NCBI GenBank assembly: GCA_016125165.1
Contig: WGMH01000006.1
Location: 191,274-230,798 of the forward strand
From: Alphaproteobacteria bacterium
GTDB taxonomy: Bacteria > Pseudomonadota > Alphaproteobacteria > Micropepsales > Micropepsaceae
Reading direction: 5' to 3'
Length of the DNA: 39,525 nucleotides
The notes under the pieces are model-generated. The model saw nothing but the letters and a program-made list of their open reading frames with translations, had not been told where the DNA came from and searched no databases. The position numbers and the translations under genes were made by a program. Positions 32,549-39,525 of the stretch are shown one piece after another (the stretch's first letter is position 1; every line of letters begins with the position of its first letter).

Positions 32549-32563
32549 TTAGAACTATTCAAA
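32549..32563. promoter_or_regulatory. Possible iron-responsive inverted repeat (ICE-like) before the ferritin-like gene
   Basis: TTAGAA-CTA-TTCAAA is an inverted repeat with one mismatch and a 3-base spacer. It resembles the TTTAGAA...TTCTAA boxes bound by the alphaproteobacterial iron regulator Irr, as I recall them. It lies between leuD and the ferritin-like gene, 86 bases before the latter's start. The resemblance is imperfect. Confidence 0.3.
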
Positions 32564-32648
32564 TGCGGCGATTGGCGGGATAAGATGGCCTTCTGAGCAG
32601 GGGCATGATCTGCGTTGGCCCCTACGGCAATTTCAAGGAGCACCATTT

Positions 32649-32960
32649 ATGTCCAGCGAAGGCCTGCACGTTCCGCGCGAAAAGCTGTCGAAGCAGACAC
32701 TCAATCTGCACTATGCGATTGCATCGCTGATGGAGGAACTGGAAGCCGTGGACTGGTATCGCCAGCGGGCAGACGATTGCGACGACCCGGAGTTGAAGGC
32801 CATCCTCCTGCACAACGCGAATGAGGAAGTCGAACATGCCGCGATGGTGCTGGAATGGATTCGCCGCCGCGAACCGCGCTTCGACAAGGAATTGAAGGAA
32901 TACCTCTTCACCTCCGCCCCGATCACCGAGGTTGAGCACGTGGCAATGAAGCGCGAATAG
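32649..32960 (+). CDS. Encapsulated-ferritin-like protein (EncFtn family), no encapsulin nearby
   Basis: A 103-residue two-helix protein. 'ASLMEELEAVDWYRQRADDC' followed by 'DPELKAILLHNANEEVEHAAM' and 'VLEWIRRREP' matches the encapsulated ferritin family typified by Rhodospirillum rubrum EncFtn. Iron ligands and entry residues align: Glu29, Glu30, Glu32, Glu60 and His63. Half-ferritins of this type dimerise to make the ferroxidase site and normally sit inside an encapsulin shell. This copy stops soon after the second helix (VEHVAMKRE) with no recognisable shell-targeting tail, and no encapsulin gene is in the window. AAGGAG is 8 bases before the ATG. It ends one base from the convergent channel gene. 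Confidence 0.88.
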   Translation: MSSEGLHVPREKLSKQTLNLHYAIASLMEELEAVDWYRQRADDCDDPELKAILLHNANEEVEHAAMVLEWIRRREPRFDKELKEYLFTSAPITEVEHVAMKRE

Positions 32961-32961
32961 G

Positions 32962-33858
32962 CTACATCGGCACCGTATCGTGAAACTTCGAGAGATCGAC
33001 GATGCGCCTGCCACCCGGCGTAAAGGTGATCACGTCCACAAAACGCCGGTTGATCAATATGTCATCCGGAGAATAGGTGTGGCGCGCAAAAACCATCTCG
33101 GCAAGCGACTCGTCCGTACCGCTCAGTAACACAATGAATTCGGTCTGCCCTTCCTTGAGCTGCTCGATCGTGAAGCCATAGAGCGGGCTGCGCTCGTCGA
33201 GCCGGTGCATCACAGTCCATGACAGCGCGAAGAGCGGAGAGCGCGCGCGAACCAGCTCAAGCTCTTCAAAGCGGCGCATCACGATGCCCTCTCGCGTCAT
33301 CGCCTGACGGGCCAGTGATACCGATATCGATGCATCGAGGATCTGGTTGCCACGCTGGTTTGCCGCGCGGAACATCAAGGTGGGAACGCCATCGAAATCC
33401 ACCATGACCAGACAGTGCGAAAACACCACGCGCGCAAAAGGGCGCGAGAAGCGCGCATACATAACGCCGGTAACGATCGCGAGGTTCAGAATGCCGAAGA
33501 ACGCCTCGAAAATCACAAGCACATCGGCATAAACCGTTCGGGGCGCCATGTCGTTGTAGTTCAAGGACCCCATCGTCTGAACGCTGAACAGAAAGGCCTG
33601 CCAGAACGACACCCGGCCATCGGCAATCGATCCCGGCTGCGCCAGATAGAGCAGTGCGAAGGCGCCATTCACCGCGACGAAGGCCCCCGCAACGGTGAGG
33701 AAAAATCCCCACCAGGGCGTGGTGAGAATGACGTGGTAGATGTCCGTCCACCGGCCATTGTCCTGACCACGGATGATCGGGCGGCGGCGATCTCGCGGCG
33801 CGAAGGCCACGTAGCGCCGATAGTCTTCGCGGTTCTGTCTGGATTCCTGCTGGCTCAT
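32962..33858 (-). CDS. KirBac-type inward-rectifier channel homologue with altered selectivity filter
   Basis: A 298-residue protein with the KirBac plan: an amphipathic slide helix (WTDIYHVILTTPWWGF, 37-52), first membrane helix about 50-72, pore helix 84-96, second membrane helix 111-134 and a beta-rich cytoplasmic domain 140-298 ('RPFARVVFSHCLVMVDFDGVPTLMFRAANQRGNQILDA' is very typical, split here across 139-176). The filter, normally T-I/V-G-Y-G-D, reads SLNYND at 98-103 after SVQTMG. Both glycines of GYG are Asn (100 and 102). Ordinary potassium selectivity is therefore doubtful. The codons were checked on the DNA and there is no frameshift. Confidence 0.9.
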   Translation of the reverse strand: MSQQESRQNREDYRRYVAFAPRDRRRPIIRGQDNGRWTDIYHVILTTPWWGFFLTVAGAFVAVNGAFALLYLAQPGSIADGRVSFWQAFLFSVQTMGSLNYNDMAPRTVYADVLVIFEAFFGILNLAIVTGVMYARFSRPFARVVFSHCLVMVDFDGVPTLMFRAANQRGNQILDASISVSLARQAMTREGIVMRRFEELELVRARSPLFALSWTVMHRLDERSPLYGFTIEQLKEGQTEFIVLLSGTDESLAEMVFARHTYSPDDILINRRFVDVITFTPGGRRIVDLSKFHDTVPM

Positions 33859-33935
33859 CGTGCCCGGTACACTCCGTTACCGGACTCAATCTATCGCATC
33901 GCGCGAAGAATGCGCAGGCCGCACGGCGGCGTCAG

Positions 33936-34304
33936 CTATGCGTCGCGCGAAAGCCTCTTTTCCTTGAGGGCTTTCAGGTAGGCCTCCCACTTCTTCCCGT
34001 GGCCACGGCCCAGTTCGAGGAGCCAAACCCAGCTATAGAGCCCGCTGTCGTGACCATCCGAAAAATGGATGCGCACGGCATAATTTCCGACCGGCTCCAG
34101 CATTTTGATGGTCACCGCGCGCTTGCCGCCGATAATCTGCTTCTGTGCGGCGGTATGGCCCTGCACTTCTGCACTGGGCGATTCCACGCGCAGATATTCG
34201 GCCGAGAGCGTGAAGCGCTCGCCATTGTCGAAAGCGATTGTCAGGTTCGTGCGCGGGCCATCGACACGCAACTCGACCGGCCATGCCGCAGGAGCCGCTT
34301 CCAT
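33936..34304 (-). CDS. DUF971 family protein
   Basis: A 122-residue protein of the DUF971/GBBH-like N-terminal family (PF06155): 'LTIAFDNGERFTLSAEYLRVESPSAEVQGH' and 'GNYAVRIHFSDGHDSGLYSWVWLLELG' are the two conserved blocks. In eukaryotes this fold is the small domain in front of gamma-butyrobetaine hydroxylase; the stand-alone bacterial form has been linked by context to iron-sulfur or metal handling. It is the last gene of the thioredoxin/LON/Trm112 operon, 3 bases after Trm112. Confidence 0.88.
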   Translation of the reverse strand: MEAAPAAWPVELRVDGPRTNLTIAFDNGERFTLSAEYLRVESPSAEVQGHTAAQKQIIGGKRAVTIKMLEPVGNYAVRIHFSDGHDSGLYSWVWLLELGRGHGKKWEAYLKALKEKRLSRDA

Positions 34305-34307
34305 GAG

Positions 34308-34502
34308 CTATTTCGAGTCCCGTTCGGCATCCGTCAATTCGCGTGCTTCATCGGGCAGCATGATCGGAATGCCATCACGAATGGGATACGCGAGGCCAGC
34401 CTGCCGGCTCACCAGTTCCTGCTTCTCACGGTCATAGCTGAGCGCGGTCCTGGTAAGGGGACAAACCAACACATCCAGCAGTTTCGGATCGGGTTCACGC
34501 AT
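34308..34502 (-). CDS. Trm112-like protein
   Basis: A 64-residue Trm112/YcaR family protein: '[17 protein letters not shown]', '[28 protein letters not shown]' are its typical two blocks. The short bacterial proteins resemble the eukaryotic Trm112 methyltransferase activator. The usual zinc-binding Cys set is reduced here to the single Cys15 in LVCPLT, common in alphaproteobacterial members. AAGGAG lies 7 bases before the ATG. It sits between LON-domain and DUF971 genes in an order kept across Alphaproteobacteria. Confidence 0.9.
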   Translation of the reverse strand: MREPDPKLLDVLVCPLTRTALSYDREKQELVSRQAGLAYPIRDGIPIMLPDEARELTDAERDSK

Positions 34503-34513
34503 GCGGCCGCTCC

Positions 34514-35164
34514 TTAATTCACGGTGTTGCCGCCCGGCGCGGAAACGCCGGACATTTCCAGCAAGGCAATCAGGATATCGACGCGATCGGCAAATCCCGG
34601 CGCTTCCAGAAGCGCCTGTTTCTCCCGCGGTTCAAACGGACACAACATGCAGAGCGCATTGACGAGCGCTTCCGGTGGCGCGCTCATCACAGAGCCCCAA
34701 TCCACCTTGAGGTCGCGACGTGTGAGATAATCACGCAACAACGTGGTAACACGCTCGCGCGGGAAGCCCTCTTCGGCGGGAAGCTTCAAATCATCCGCGA
34801 AAGGCGCATAGTCCGCGCGTGCCTGCCGGAAGGCAGTGGTGACGGCAGGCTCCTCCGCGACACGGAACCGGCAAATGCCTGTCAGTGTGACGAGATACCG
34901 ACCGTCATCGGTCTCCTGATAAGCGGTGATACGCCCCGCACAACCGACTGCCGACAAAGGCGGACGCAACACTTCATCTTCGGACTGCGTCGGCTGAACC
35001 ATGCCAATCAGCCGATTGCCCGCCATCGCGGCATCGATCATGGACAGATACCGCGGCTCAAAAATATTGAGCGGCATTTGCGCCCGCGGCAGCAGAAGCA
35101 CGCCCGTCAGCGGAAAGACGCTGAGCGTATCCGGCAAATCCGAAATCTTTCCGTAGTGACGCAC
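34514..35164 (-). CDS. LON N-terminal (substrate-binding) domain protein
   Basis: A 216-residue protein made only of the Lon substrate-binding domain. '[34 protein letters not shown]' and '[29 protein letters not shown]' are the signature blocks; there is no AAA or protease domain. Such proteins (YcaC/PF02190-only) have unclear roles, possibly as adaptors in protein quality control. It starts at GTG 35164, 14 bases after the thioredoxin stop, and is co-transcribed with it. Confidence 0.9.
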   Translation of the reverse strand: MRHYGKISDLPDTLSVFPLTGVLLLPRAQMPLNIFEPRYLSMIDAAMAGNRLIGMVQPTQSEDEVLRPPLSAVGCAGRITAYQETDDGRYLVTLTGICRFRVAEEPAVTTAFRQARADYAPFADDLKLPAEEGFPRERVTTLLRDYLTRRDLKVDWGSVMSAPPEALVNALCMLCPFEPREKQALLEAPGFADRVDILIALLEMSGVSAPGGNTVN

Positions 35165-35178
35165 GAGGACCTCGCACC

Positions 35179-36132
35179 TCAGGAGAAGAGCAGCGACGAC
35201 AATCGCCGGCGCGCCGAAATCGTGCGTGGATCGGTGGGCCCCATTGCCTCGAACAAGGTGACAAGGTGCTTGCGCGCCGCATCTTCATTCCATTTGCGGT
35301 CGCGGCGCACGATCTCCAGCAATTCGTCGAGCGCGCCTTCGCGATCGCCGTGCGCATCCTTGGCAAGCGCCAGATCGTAGCGGGCCTGATGATCATTGGG
35401 ATTGGCGGCGAGACGCGATTGCATCTCGCCGAGTTCACCAGCGGCGCCAGCGGCCTGCTCCAGCAATTGCAGTTCCGCCTCGACCGCGCGCACCGCTTCG
35501 TCGTTCGCGCCATCGGGGCGCACAAGCTGGAGTGTTTTCTTCGCGCGCTCCATATCGCCGCTTTTCAGATAGCAACGCGCCAATCCCGCCACCGCTTTCG
35601 GGTGGCCGGGCTCATCCTGCAATACATGGGCAAATGCCTGCGCCGCCGTTCCCACATCACCGGCCGCGAACGCCTCCTCGGCGGCGGCAAGAACTTCCGC
35701 TGCGTGATCAGGCCCGCCATGCGCGCCGCTGACAAGCTGCTGCACGAACGCCTTCACCTGACTTTCCGGAATCGCGCCTTGGAAGCCATCGACCGGCTGG
35801 CCATTGCGGAAAGCATAAACTGTGGGGATCGACTGGATGCGAAGCTGGCGCGCGATTTCCTGATTCTCGTCGATGTTGACCTTGACCATGCGGACCTTGC
35901 CACGCGCTTCGTCCACCGCCTTTTCAAGCGCCGGTCCCAGCTGCTTGCAGGGGCCGCACCAGGGAGCCCAGAAATCCACAATCACCGGAACCTCGCGCGA
36001 GGCTTCCAGTACATCCGCCGCGAAGGTTTCGAGCGACGTATCCTTCACATAGGGGCTGCTTGAGGTCGGCGCGGAGCTTTCCGCCTTCGGCGCGCTGCTG
36101 AGTGGCCGACCGCCGGGTCCAATCAAAGCCAT
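35179..36132 (-). CDS. Thioredoxin/co-chaperonin-type protein (YbbN/CnoX-like)
   Basis: A 317-residue protein: a thioredoxin domain at about 30-140 with active site WCGPC (58-62), then 170 residues of TPR-like helices ('AAQAFAHVLQDEPGHPKAVAGLARCYLKSGDMERAKKTL' split over 190-230). The length and layout match YbbN/CnoX, which protects proteins from oxidation and hands them to GroEL or DnaK. Unlike E. coli CnoX, it keeps both active-site cysteines. I start at ATG 36132 (AAGGA 7 bases upstream); the frame is open to 36228. It is the first gene of the LON/Trm112/DUF971 operon. Confidence 0.92.
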   Translation of the reverse strand: MALIGPGGRPLSSAPKAESSAPTSSSPYVKDTSLETFAADVLEASREVPVIVDFWAPWCGPCKQLGPALEKAVDEARGKVRMVKVNIDENQEIARQLRIQSIPTVYAFRNGQPVDGFQGAIPESQVKAFVQQLVSGAHGGPDHAAEVLAAAEEAFAAGDVGTAAQAFAHVLQDEPGHPKAVAGLARCYLKSGDMERAKKTLQLVRPDGANDEAVRAVEAELQLLEQAAGAAGELGEMQSRLAANPNDHQARYDLALAKDAHGDREGALDELLEIVRRDRKWNEDAARKHLVTLFEAMGPTDPRTISARRRLSSLLFS

Positions 36133-36267
36133 GACAATATCCTTGCTATCCGTCTCCGAAGATGGGCGTTCGGCCCACGAAAGAAAAGACCCCGCGCCGA
36201 AATGCCCACGCGCTTGCGGATGCACCAAAGACCCTGCAACCTCAAGGCCTTAGTGGAGGGGGATCGC

Positions 36268-37839
36268 ATGACGCAGACACGGCGCCAGGTGCTGGGGGGC
36301 GCGGCAGCGGTTTCCGTTCTGCCACTTCTGGGTGGAACGGCGTGCGCGCGGGAAACGCCACTCGATATCGCCATTATTGGCGGCGGCGTGGCCGGGGCTT
36401 ATGCCGCGTGGCGGCTAGCCAGCATGCGCAAAGGCGCGCGTGTGCGCCTTTTCGAGACAAGCGGGCGCATAGGCGGGAGGCTCCGCTCCATTGCCTTTCC
36501 GCAAGCGCCGCATCTCATCGGTGAAGCGGGCGGTATGCGCTTTCTTGAAGCGCAACGGCATGTGTGTGGCACCGTCGATCACCTGAAACTGCCGCGCCGC
36601 GAAGTGCCGGTGGACCTTCCGGAAGATCGCATCTTCCTGCGTGGCAAGAACATCGCGCTCAAGGAACGCGGCAAGGTGCTTTTGCCCTATCAGGTCCCTT
36701 CAGGCGAACAGAGCCCAACGAGCGATGCGTTCCTGCGCGGCATCATGAAGGTGGTGCCGGACGCGCCGAAGATGACACCCGCCAAATGGAAAGCGATGCG
36801 CAAGACCTATCGCTTCAAGGGACGGCTTCTGCGCGACTGGGCGACATGGACGCTGCTTGCCCAGCTGTACACCTGGGAAGAACTGACCATGTTCCAGGAT
36901 GCGAGCGGCTACGATGATTATGACCTCTACGGCAATGGTCAGGGCTTCTTCGACTATGTGTTTCTGGGCGACGACGAGAGCAAACCCTTCTTCGACATCG
37001 AGGGCGGCTATGAACGCTTGCCGCACGAACTGGCGAAACAGGCGGCGGCGAGCGGGGCTTCGGTTTCCACCCACGCCACGCTCACATCCCTGAACCTGCC
37101 GCACAAACCCGGCGCGCCATTCAAACTCGGGTTTCGCGACGCGCGAGGCCGACAAAGCGAAACCACCGCAACATATGTGATCCTTGCCCTGCCCCAGCGC
37201 GCCATCAATCTGATCGGCGATTTTCCGGCGCGAGCCTCTTTCGCAAATTTGATGGATTCGGTTGTGCCGGTGGGCGCGTGCAAATCCTTCCTGCTTTATC
37301 CAAAGCCGTGGTGGAAGGATTTGGGCATTGCGGGAGGGCGTTCAATTACCGATCTGCCTGCGCGGCAATTCTATCTGTATGGCGCGGAGAAAGAGCGCGT
37401 GCCCGCCGCCGAAGGCACAAACGGTCACGGCCTCCTCATGGCCTACAACGACGCGACCACGGTGGAGTATTGGAAAGGCATCGTGCCGAAGCCCGCGCCC
37501 GATGCGCAGGGGCTTTCATGCCTGAAGCCCGATACGCAATTCGCACAGGAAATCCACCGCGAAGCGAACCTTGTTTTCCGCACCGCTGCGCCAGCGCCTC
37601 TCGCCGCCTGCTTTCAGGATTGGACGGCCGATCCCTTCGGCGCGGGCTGGCATTTCTGGGGCCCCGGCCATGACGGCTTCGAGGTGGCGGACGCCATGCT
37701 GAAGCCAATCGCGAACGCCAATCTGTTTGTGTGCGGTGAAGCGTGGTCACTCGATCAGGGCTGGGTGGAGGGCGCGCTCGAACGCACGGAATTGCTGCTG
37801 CAAAAGCATTTCGGCCTTCCAAAGCCGAACTGGATTTAA
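36268..37839 (+). CDS. Tat-exported flavin amine oxidase/L-amino-acid-oxidase-like protein
   Basis: A 523-residue protein. TRRQVLGG then an Ala/Leu stretch at residues 4-22 is a twin-arginine signal. GGTAC at its end is a weak lipobox, so lipid anchoring is possible. 'IAIIGGGVAGAYAAWRLASM' binds the FAD ADP part, 'SGRIGGRLRS' is the GG motif of the monoamine-oxidase family, and 'NLFVCGEAWSLDQGWVEGAL' the C-terminal FAD motif. It should oxidise an amine or amino acid in the periplasm, making H2O2. GGAGGGGG lies 5 bases before ATG 36268. The TTAA at 37836-37839 supplies TAA stops for this gene and the convergent one. Confidence 0.9.
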   Translation: MTQTRRQVLGGAAAVSVLPLLGGTACARETPLDIAIIGGGVAGAYAAWRLASMRKGARVRLFETSGRIGGRLRSIAFPQAPHLIGEAGGMRFLEAQRHVCGTVDHLKLPRREVPVDLPEDRIFLRGKNIALKERGKVLLPYQVPSGEQSPTSDAFLRGIMKVVPDAPKMTPAKWKAMRKTYRFKGRLLRDWATWTLLAQLYTWEELTMFQDASGYDDYDLYGNGQGFFDYVFLGDDESKPFFDIEGGYERLPHELAKQAAASGASVSTHATLTSLNLPHKPGAPFKLGFRDARGRQSETTATYVILALPQRAINLIGDFPARASFANLMDSVVPVGACKSFLLYPKPWWKDLGIAGGRSITDLPARQFYLYGAEKERVPAAEGTNGHGLLMAYNDATTVEYWKGIVPKPAPDAQGLSCLKPDTQFAQEIHREANLVFRTAAPAPLAACFQDWTADPFGAGWHFWGPGHDGFEVADAMLKPIANANLFVCGEAWSLDQGWVEGALERTELLLQKHFGLPKPNWI

Positions 37840-38363
37840 GCGCGCTCCGGCAACGCCGCAATCAACGGCTCATGTCCGGTGTCACGGATGAAACGCACAA
37901 GATTATCTGGCGACAGGGCGGTGGTGCGATCGTTACGCAGGGGATGAAAGTTCAGCGGATCGAACGCCATCATCCCGGCATCGAGCACGCAGCGCACTTT
38001 GCCTTCGGTATCGTTCATCAGCGAGAACGGTGTGACCGATCCCGGTGCGATCCCGAGCGTTTCGATCAGAAGCTCTGCCGGACCGAACGAGAAACGCGGC
38101 GATCCCAGCTGTTTCGAAAGCCCGTTCAGATCGAGACGCAAATCCTCCCGCGCCACGACGAGCCAGAGCGCATCCCTCTTGTCTTTCAGGAACAAATTCT
38201 TGGTGTGCCCGCCCGGCAGATTGCCGCGCAGCGCCGCAGCTTCTTCCACCGTGAACACCGGCGCATGGGTATGGGTGACGAAGGCAATGCCGAGAGCCTC
38301 CAGCCGCGCAACAAGCGCAGCCTCTCGTTCATCGGCGGACGGAAGATCGGCTTCGGATGCCAT
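37836..38363 (-). CDS. Prolyl-tRNA deacylase ProX/PrdX-like (YbaK superfamily)
   Basis: A 175-residue stand-alone editing protein. 'AAALRGNLPGGHTKNLFLKDKRD' and 'LWLVVAREDLRLDLNGLSKQLG' are the hallmark PrdX blocks, including the KNLFL lysine that contacts the tRNA end. 'GSVTPFSLMNDTEGKVRCVLDAGMM' completes the substrate pocket. It removes wrongly attached alanine or a similar amino acid from tRNA-Pro. I start at ATG 38363 (GGGAA 8 bases upstream) rather than at the open frame to 38585, which would overlap the divergent gene. It ends on the TTAA shared with the amine oxidase. Confidence 0.92.
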   Translation of the reverse strand: MASEADLPSADEREAALVARLEALGIAFVTHTHAPVFTVEEAAALRGNLPGGHTKNLFLKDKRDALWLVVAREDLRLDLNGLSKQLGSPRFSFGPAELLIETLGIAPGSVTPFSLMNDTEGKVRCVLDAGMMAFDPLNFHPLRNDRTTALSPDNLVRFIRDTGHEPLIAALPERA

Positions 38364-38416
38364 GACAATTCCCAATTTGCATGAAACGATAGCGCAGATA
38401 CGCTGGATGAATAGCC

Positions 38417-39364
38417 ATGTTTCTGCGCGCCGCACTTGTTCTCGCGAGCCTTGCCGTTGCCGTCCCCGCGCTTTCGGCCCCCATGCCCGTGAAGGCCCAG
38501 AAACTGGTGCGTCATACCAAGGATTTGGATCTCGAATTTCGCTATCCGAAAACGGGCAATGCCGCGATCGACGCCGACATTGCACGCAACGTGAAAGCGC
38601 TCGAAATCCAGACCATCCCCGATCCGGGGGACAAGGAGGCCGGCGATCCCAAATGGAGCGGCGATCTGGACTACGAAGTTCTTCGCAACGACAGAAAATT
38701 GTTCGTTATCCGCTTTGCCTATGACATCTATTCCGGCGGCGCGCACCCGAACCACGAACTCCTGACGGCAAATTATCTGATGCCGGCCGGCAATCGCGTC
38801 TTTCTTCCGGAAATCATCGGTGACAAGGGCATTGCCAAAGTCAGCCGCCTCGCCATCGCCGATCTCAACAAACAAAACGATGAGATAGGCTTTTCCAGCG
38901 CCGAAGATATCGCATCCGGCGCAGGCCCGGCGGAAGAAAACTTTCGCGCCTTCGCATGGCTGCCGAAGACGCTGCATATCGACTTCAACCAATATCAGGT
39001 GGCGTCCTATGCGGCGGGCCCGCAGGAAGTGGATATTCCGCTCTCGCAGCTCTCCGGCGTGATCCGGACGGATTGGCGCGCGCCGCAGCCTTCCTTCGAT
39101 TGCGCAGGGGCGCGGTCACCCGTCGAGAAAACCCTCTGCTCCGACGCCGCGCTGGCGCGCCTCGACCGGCAGATGGCGGAAGCCTTCCGGCAGAAGAAAG
39201 CGCTGGTTTTCGAAGATGTGAAACAGGCCGCCCTCATCCGCGAGCAGCGCGCCTGGCTGAAAACGCGCGAGAGCGCCTGCGCAGCCAAGACCGGCCCGAA
39301 TACTGCCGCATGCCTGACCCGGCTCTACGGCGCCCGGATCGCCGCGCTCGGCCGGGCACCCTGA
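38417..39364 (+). CDS. Exported DUF3298-like protein with C-terminal LprI-like domain
   Basis: A 315-residue protein. A Sec signal peptide (hydrophobic residues 2-21, cut after ALSA) is followed by a DUF4163/DUF3298-type region ('FVIRFAYDIYSGGAHPNHELLTANYLM', typical 'ysgGaHg......n.d'). The last 90 residues match the LprI fold: 'FDCAGARSPVEKTLCSDAALARLDRQMAEAF', 'QRAWLKTRESAC' and 'CLTRLYGARIAAL'. LprI-type domains were first linked to lysozyme inhibition, but most bacterial copies are uncharacterised. Four Cys in the C-terminal part could form two disulfides. It probably acts in the periplasm or at the cell surface. Confidence 0.88.
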   Translation: MFLRAALVLASLAVAVPALSAPMPVKAQKLVRHTKDLDLEFRYPKTGNAAIDADIARNVKALEIQTIPDPGDKEAGDPKWSGDLDYEVLRNDRKLFVIRFAYDIYSGGAHPNHELLTANYLMPAGNRVFLPEIIGDKGIAKVSRLAIADLNKQNDEIGFSSAEDIASGAGPAEENFRAFAWLPKTLHIDFNQYQVASYAAGPQEVDIPLSQLSGVIRTDWRAPQPSFDCAGARSPVEKTLCSDAALARLDRQMAEAFRQKKALVFEDVKQAALIREQRAWLKTRESACAAKTGPNTAACLTRLYGARIAALGRAP

Positions 39365-39402
39365 ACGCGGAAATGCCTGGAAACCAAGGCAAAACAACCC
39401 TA

Positions 39403-39431
39403 TTGACCGGCGCGGGCCGGTTCGCCATAAC
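39403..39431 (+). promoter_or_regulatory. Sigma-70 promoter of tRNA-Gly(GCC)
   Basis: TTGACC (39403-39408), a 17-base spacer and CATAAC (39426-39431) place the transcription start about 13 bases before the mature tRNA. Spacing is ideal and the boxes are near consensus. Confidence 0.6.
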
Positions 39432-39450
39432 CCTCCCCCTTAACTGGAGC

Positions 39451-39525
39451 GCGGGCGTAGCTCAGGGGTAGAGCATAACCTTGCCAAGGTTAGGGTCGGG
39501 CGTTCGATTCGCCTCGCCCGCTCCA
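39451..39525 (+). tRNA. tRNA-Gly (anticodon GCC)
   Basis: A complete 75-base tRNA with encoded CCA that ends on the last base of the window. The acceptor stem is GCGGGCG/CGCCCGC, the D-arm GCTC...GAGC, the anticodon loop TTGCCAA (anticodon GCC, reads GGC and GGT) and the T-loop TTCGATT. The acceptor stem is identical to that of the tRNA-Gly(CCC) at 10361. Confidence 0.97.

Noticed and set aside
39374..39391. Bulged hairpin TGCCTGG/CCAAGGCA after the DUF3298 gene
   Set aside because: It is short, bulged and followed by A-rich rather than T-rich sequence on the coding strand, so it is a weak terminator candidate at best.
1..39525. CRISPR array, prophage or insertion sequence
   Set aside because: No regularly spaced direct repeats, no transposase or integrase motifs and no phage structural genes were found on either strand.

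Overview
The window is a high-GC (about 60% by eye), densely coded chromosomal segment from an alphaproteobacterium. Pointers are a class I lysyl-tRNA synthetase, the long duplicated-type dCTP deaminase, the DUF971/Trm112/LON/thioredoxin gene order, a KirBac-type channel, an encapsulated-ferritin-like protein and alphaproteobacterial-style palindromic intergenic repeats. A Rhizomicrobium/Micropepsaceae-like host is possible but is only a guess. I see no prophage, insertion sequence, CRISPR array or rRNA.

Layout. 1-3.1 kb: the start of a LysR regulator running off the left edge, an AT-rich gap with TATAC-type repeats, a PAS-fold protein and an exported DUF885 protein. 3.3-9.6 kb: a six-gene minus-strand operon (acylphloroglucinol/DAPG hydrolase-like enzyme, berberine-bridge-like FAD oxidase, NitT/TauT/SsuABC-type binding protein, ATPase and permease, sulfotransferase-fold protein). 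It faces a divergent TetR gene, and a perfect 20-bp palindrome covers the operon promoter. This is the best candidate for a new regulated uptake and modification system.

9.6-24.4 kb: membrane proteins, tRNA-Gly(CCC), a JmjC/cupin oxygenase, dCTP deaminase coupled to a DinG-like helicase, a hybrid histidine kinase whose receiver and Hpt domains have both lost their phospho-acceptors, class I LysRS coupled to an exported TPR protein, a LexA-like S24 repressor and PyrD. 24.5-30 kb: DoxX, two hotdog thioesterases, a flavin monooxygenase, and a TetR/quinone-reductase pair followed by a low-GC 75-codon ORF, a leftover 3' end of a second quinone reductase and a nested palindromic repeat.

30-39.5 kb: leuB-crotonase-leuD, an orphan encapsulated-ferritin-like protein, a KirBac channel with an altered selectivity filter, the DUF971/Trm112/LON/thioredoxin operon, a Tat-exported flavin amine oxidase, a ProX-type tRNA deacylase, a DUF3298/LprI protein, and tRNA-Gly(GCC), which ends exactly at the right edge.

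All product names rest on motif recognition by eye; no database search was run. Starts were moved from the longest reading frame where a Shine-Dalgarno site, signal peptide or gene overlap favoured an inner codon.
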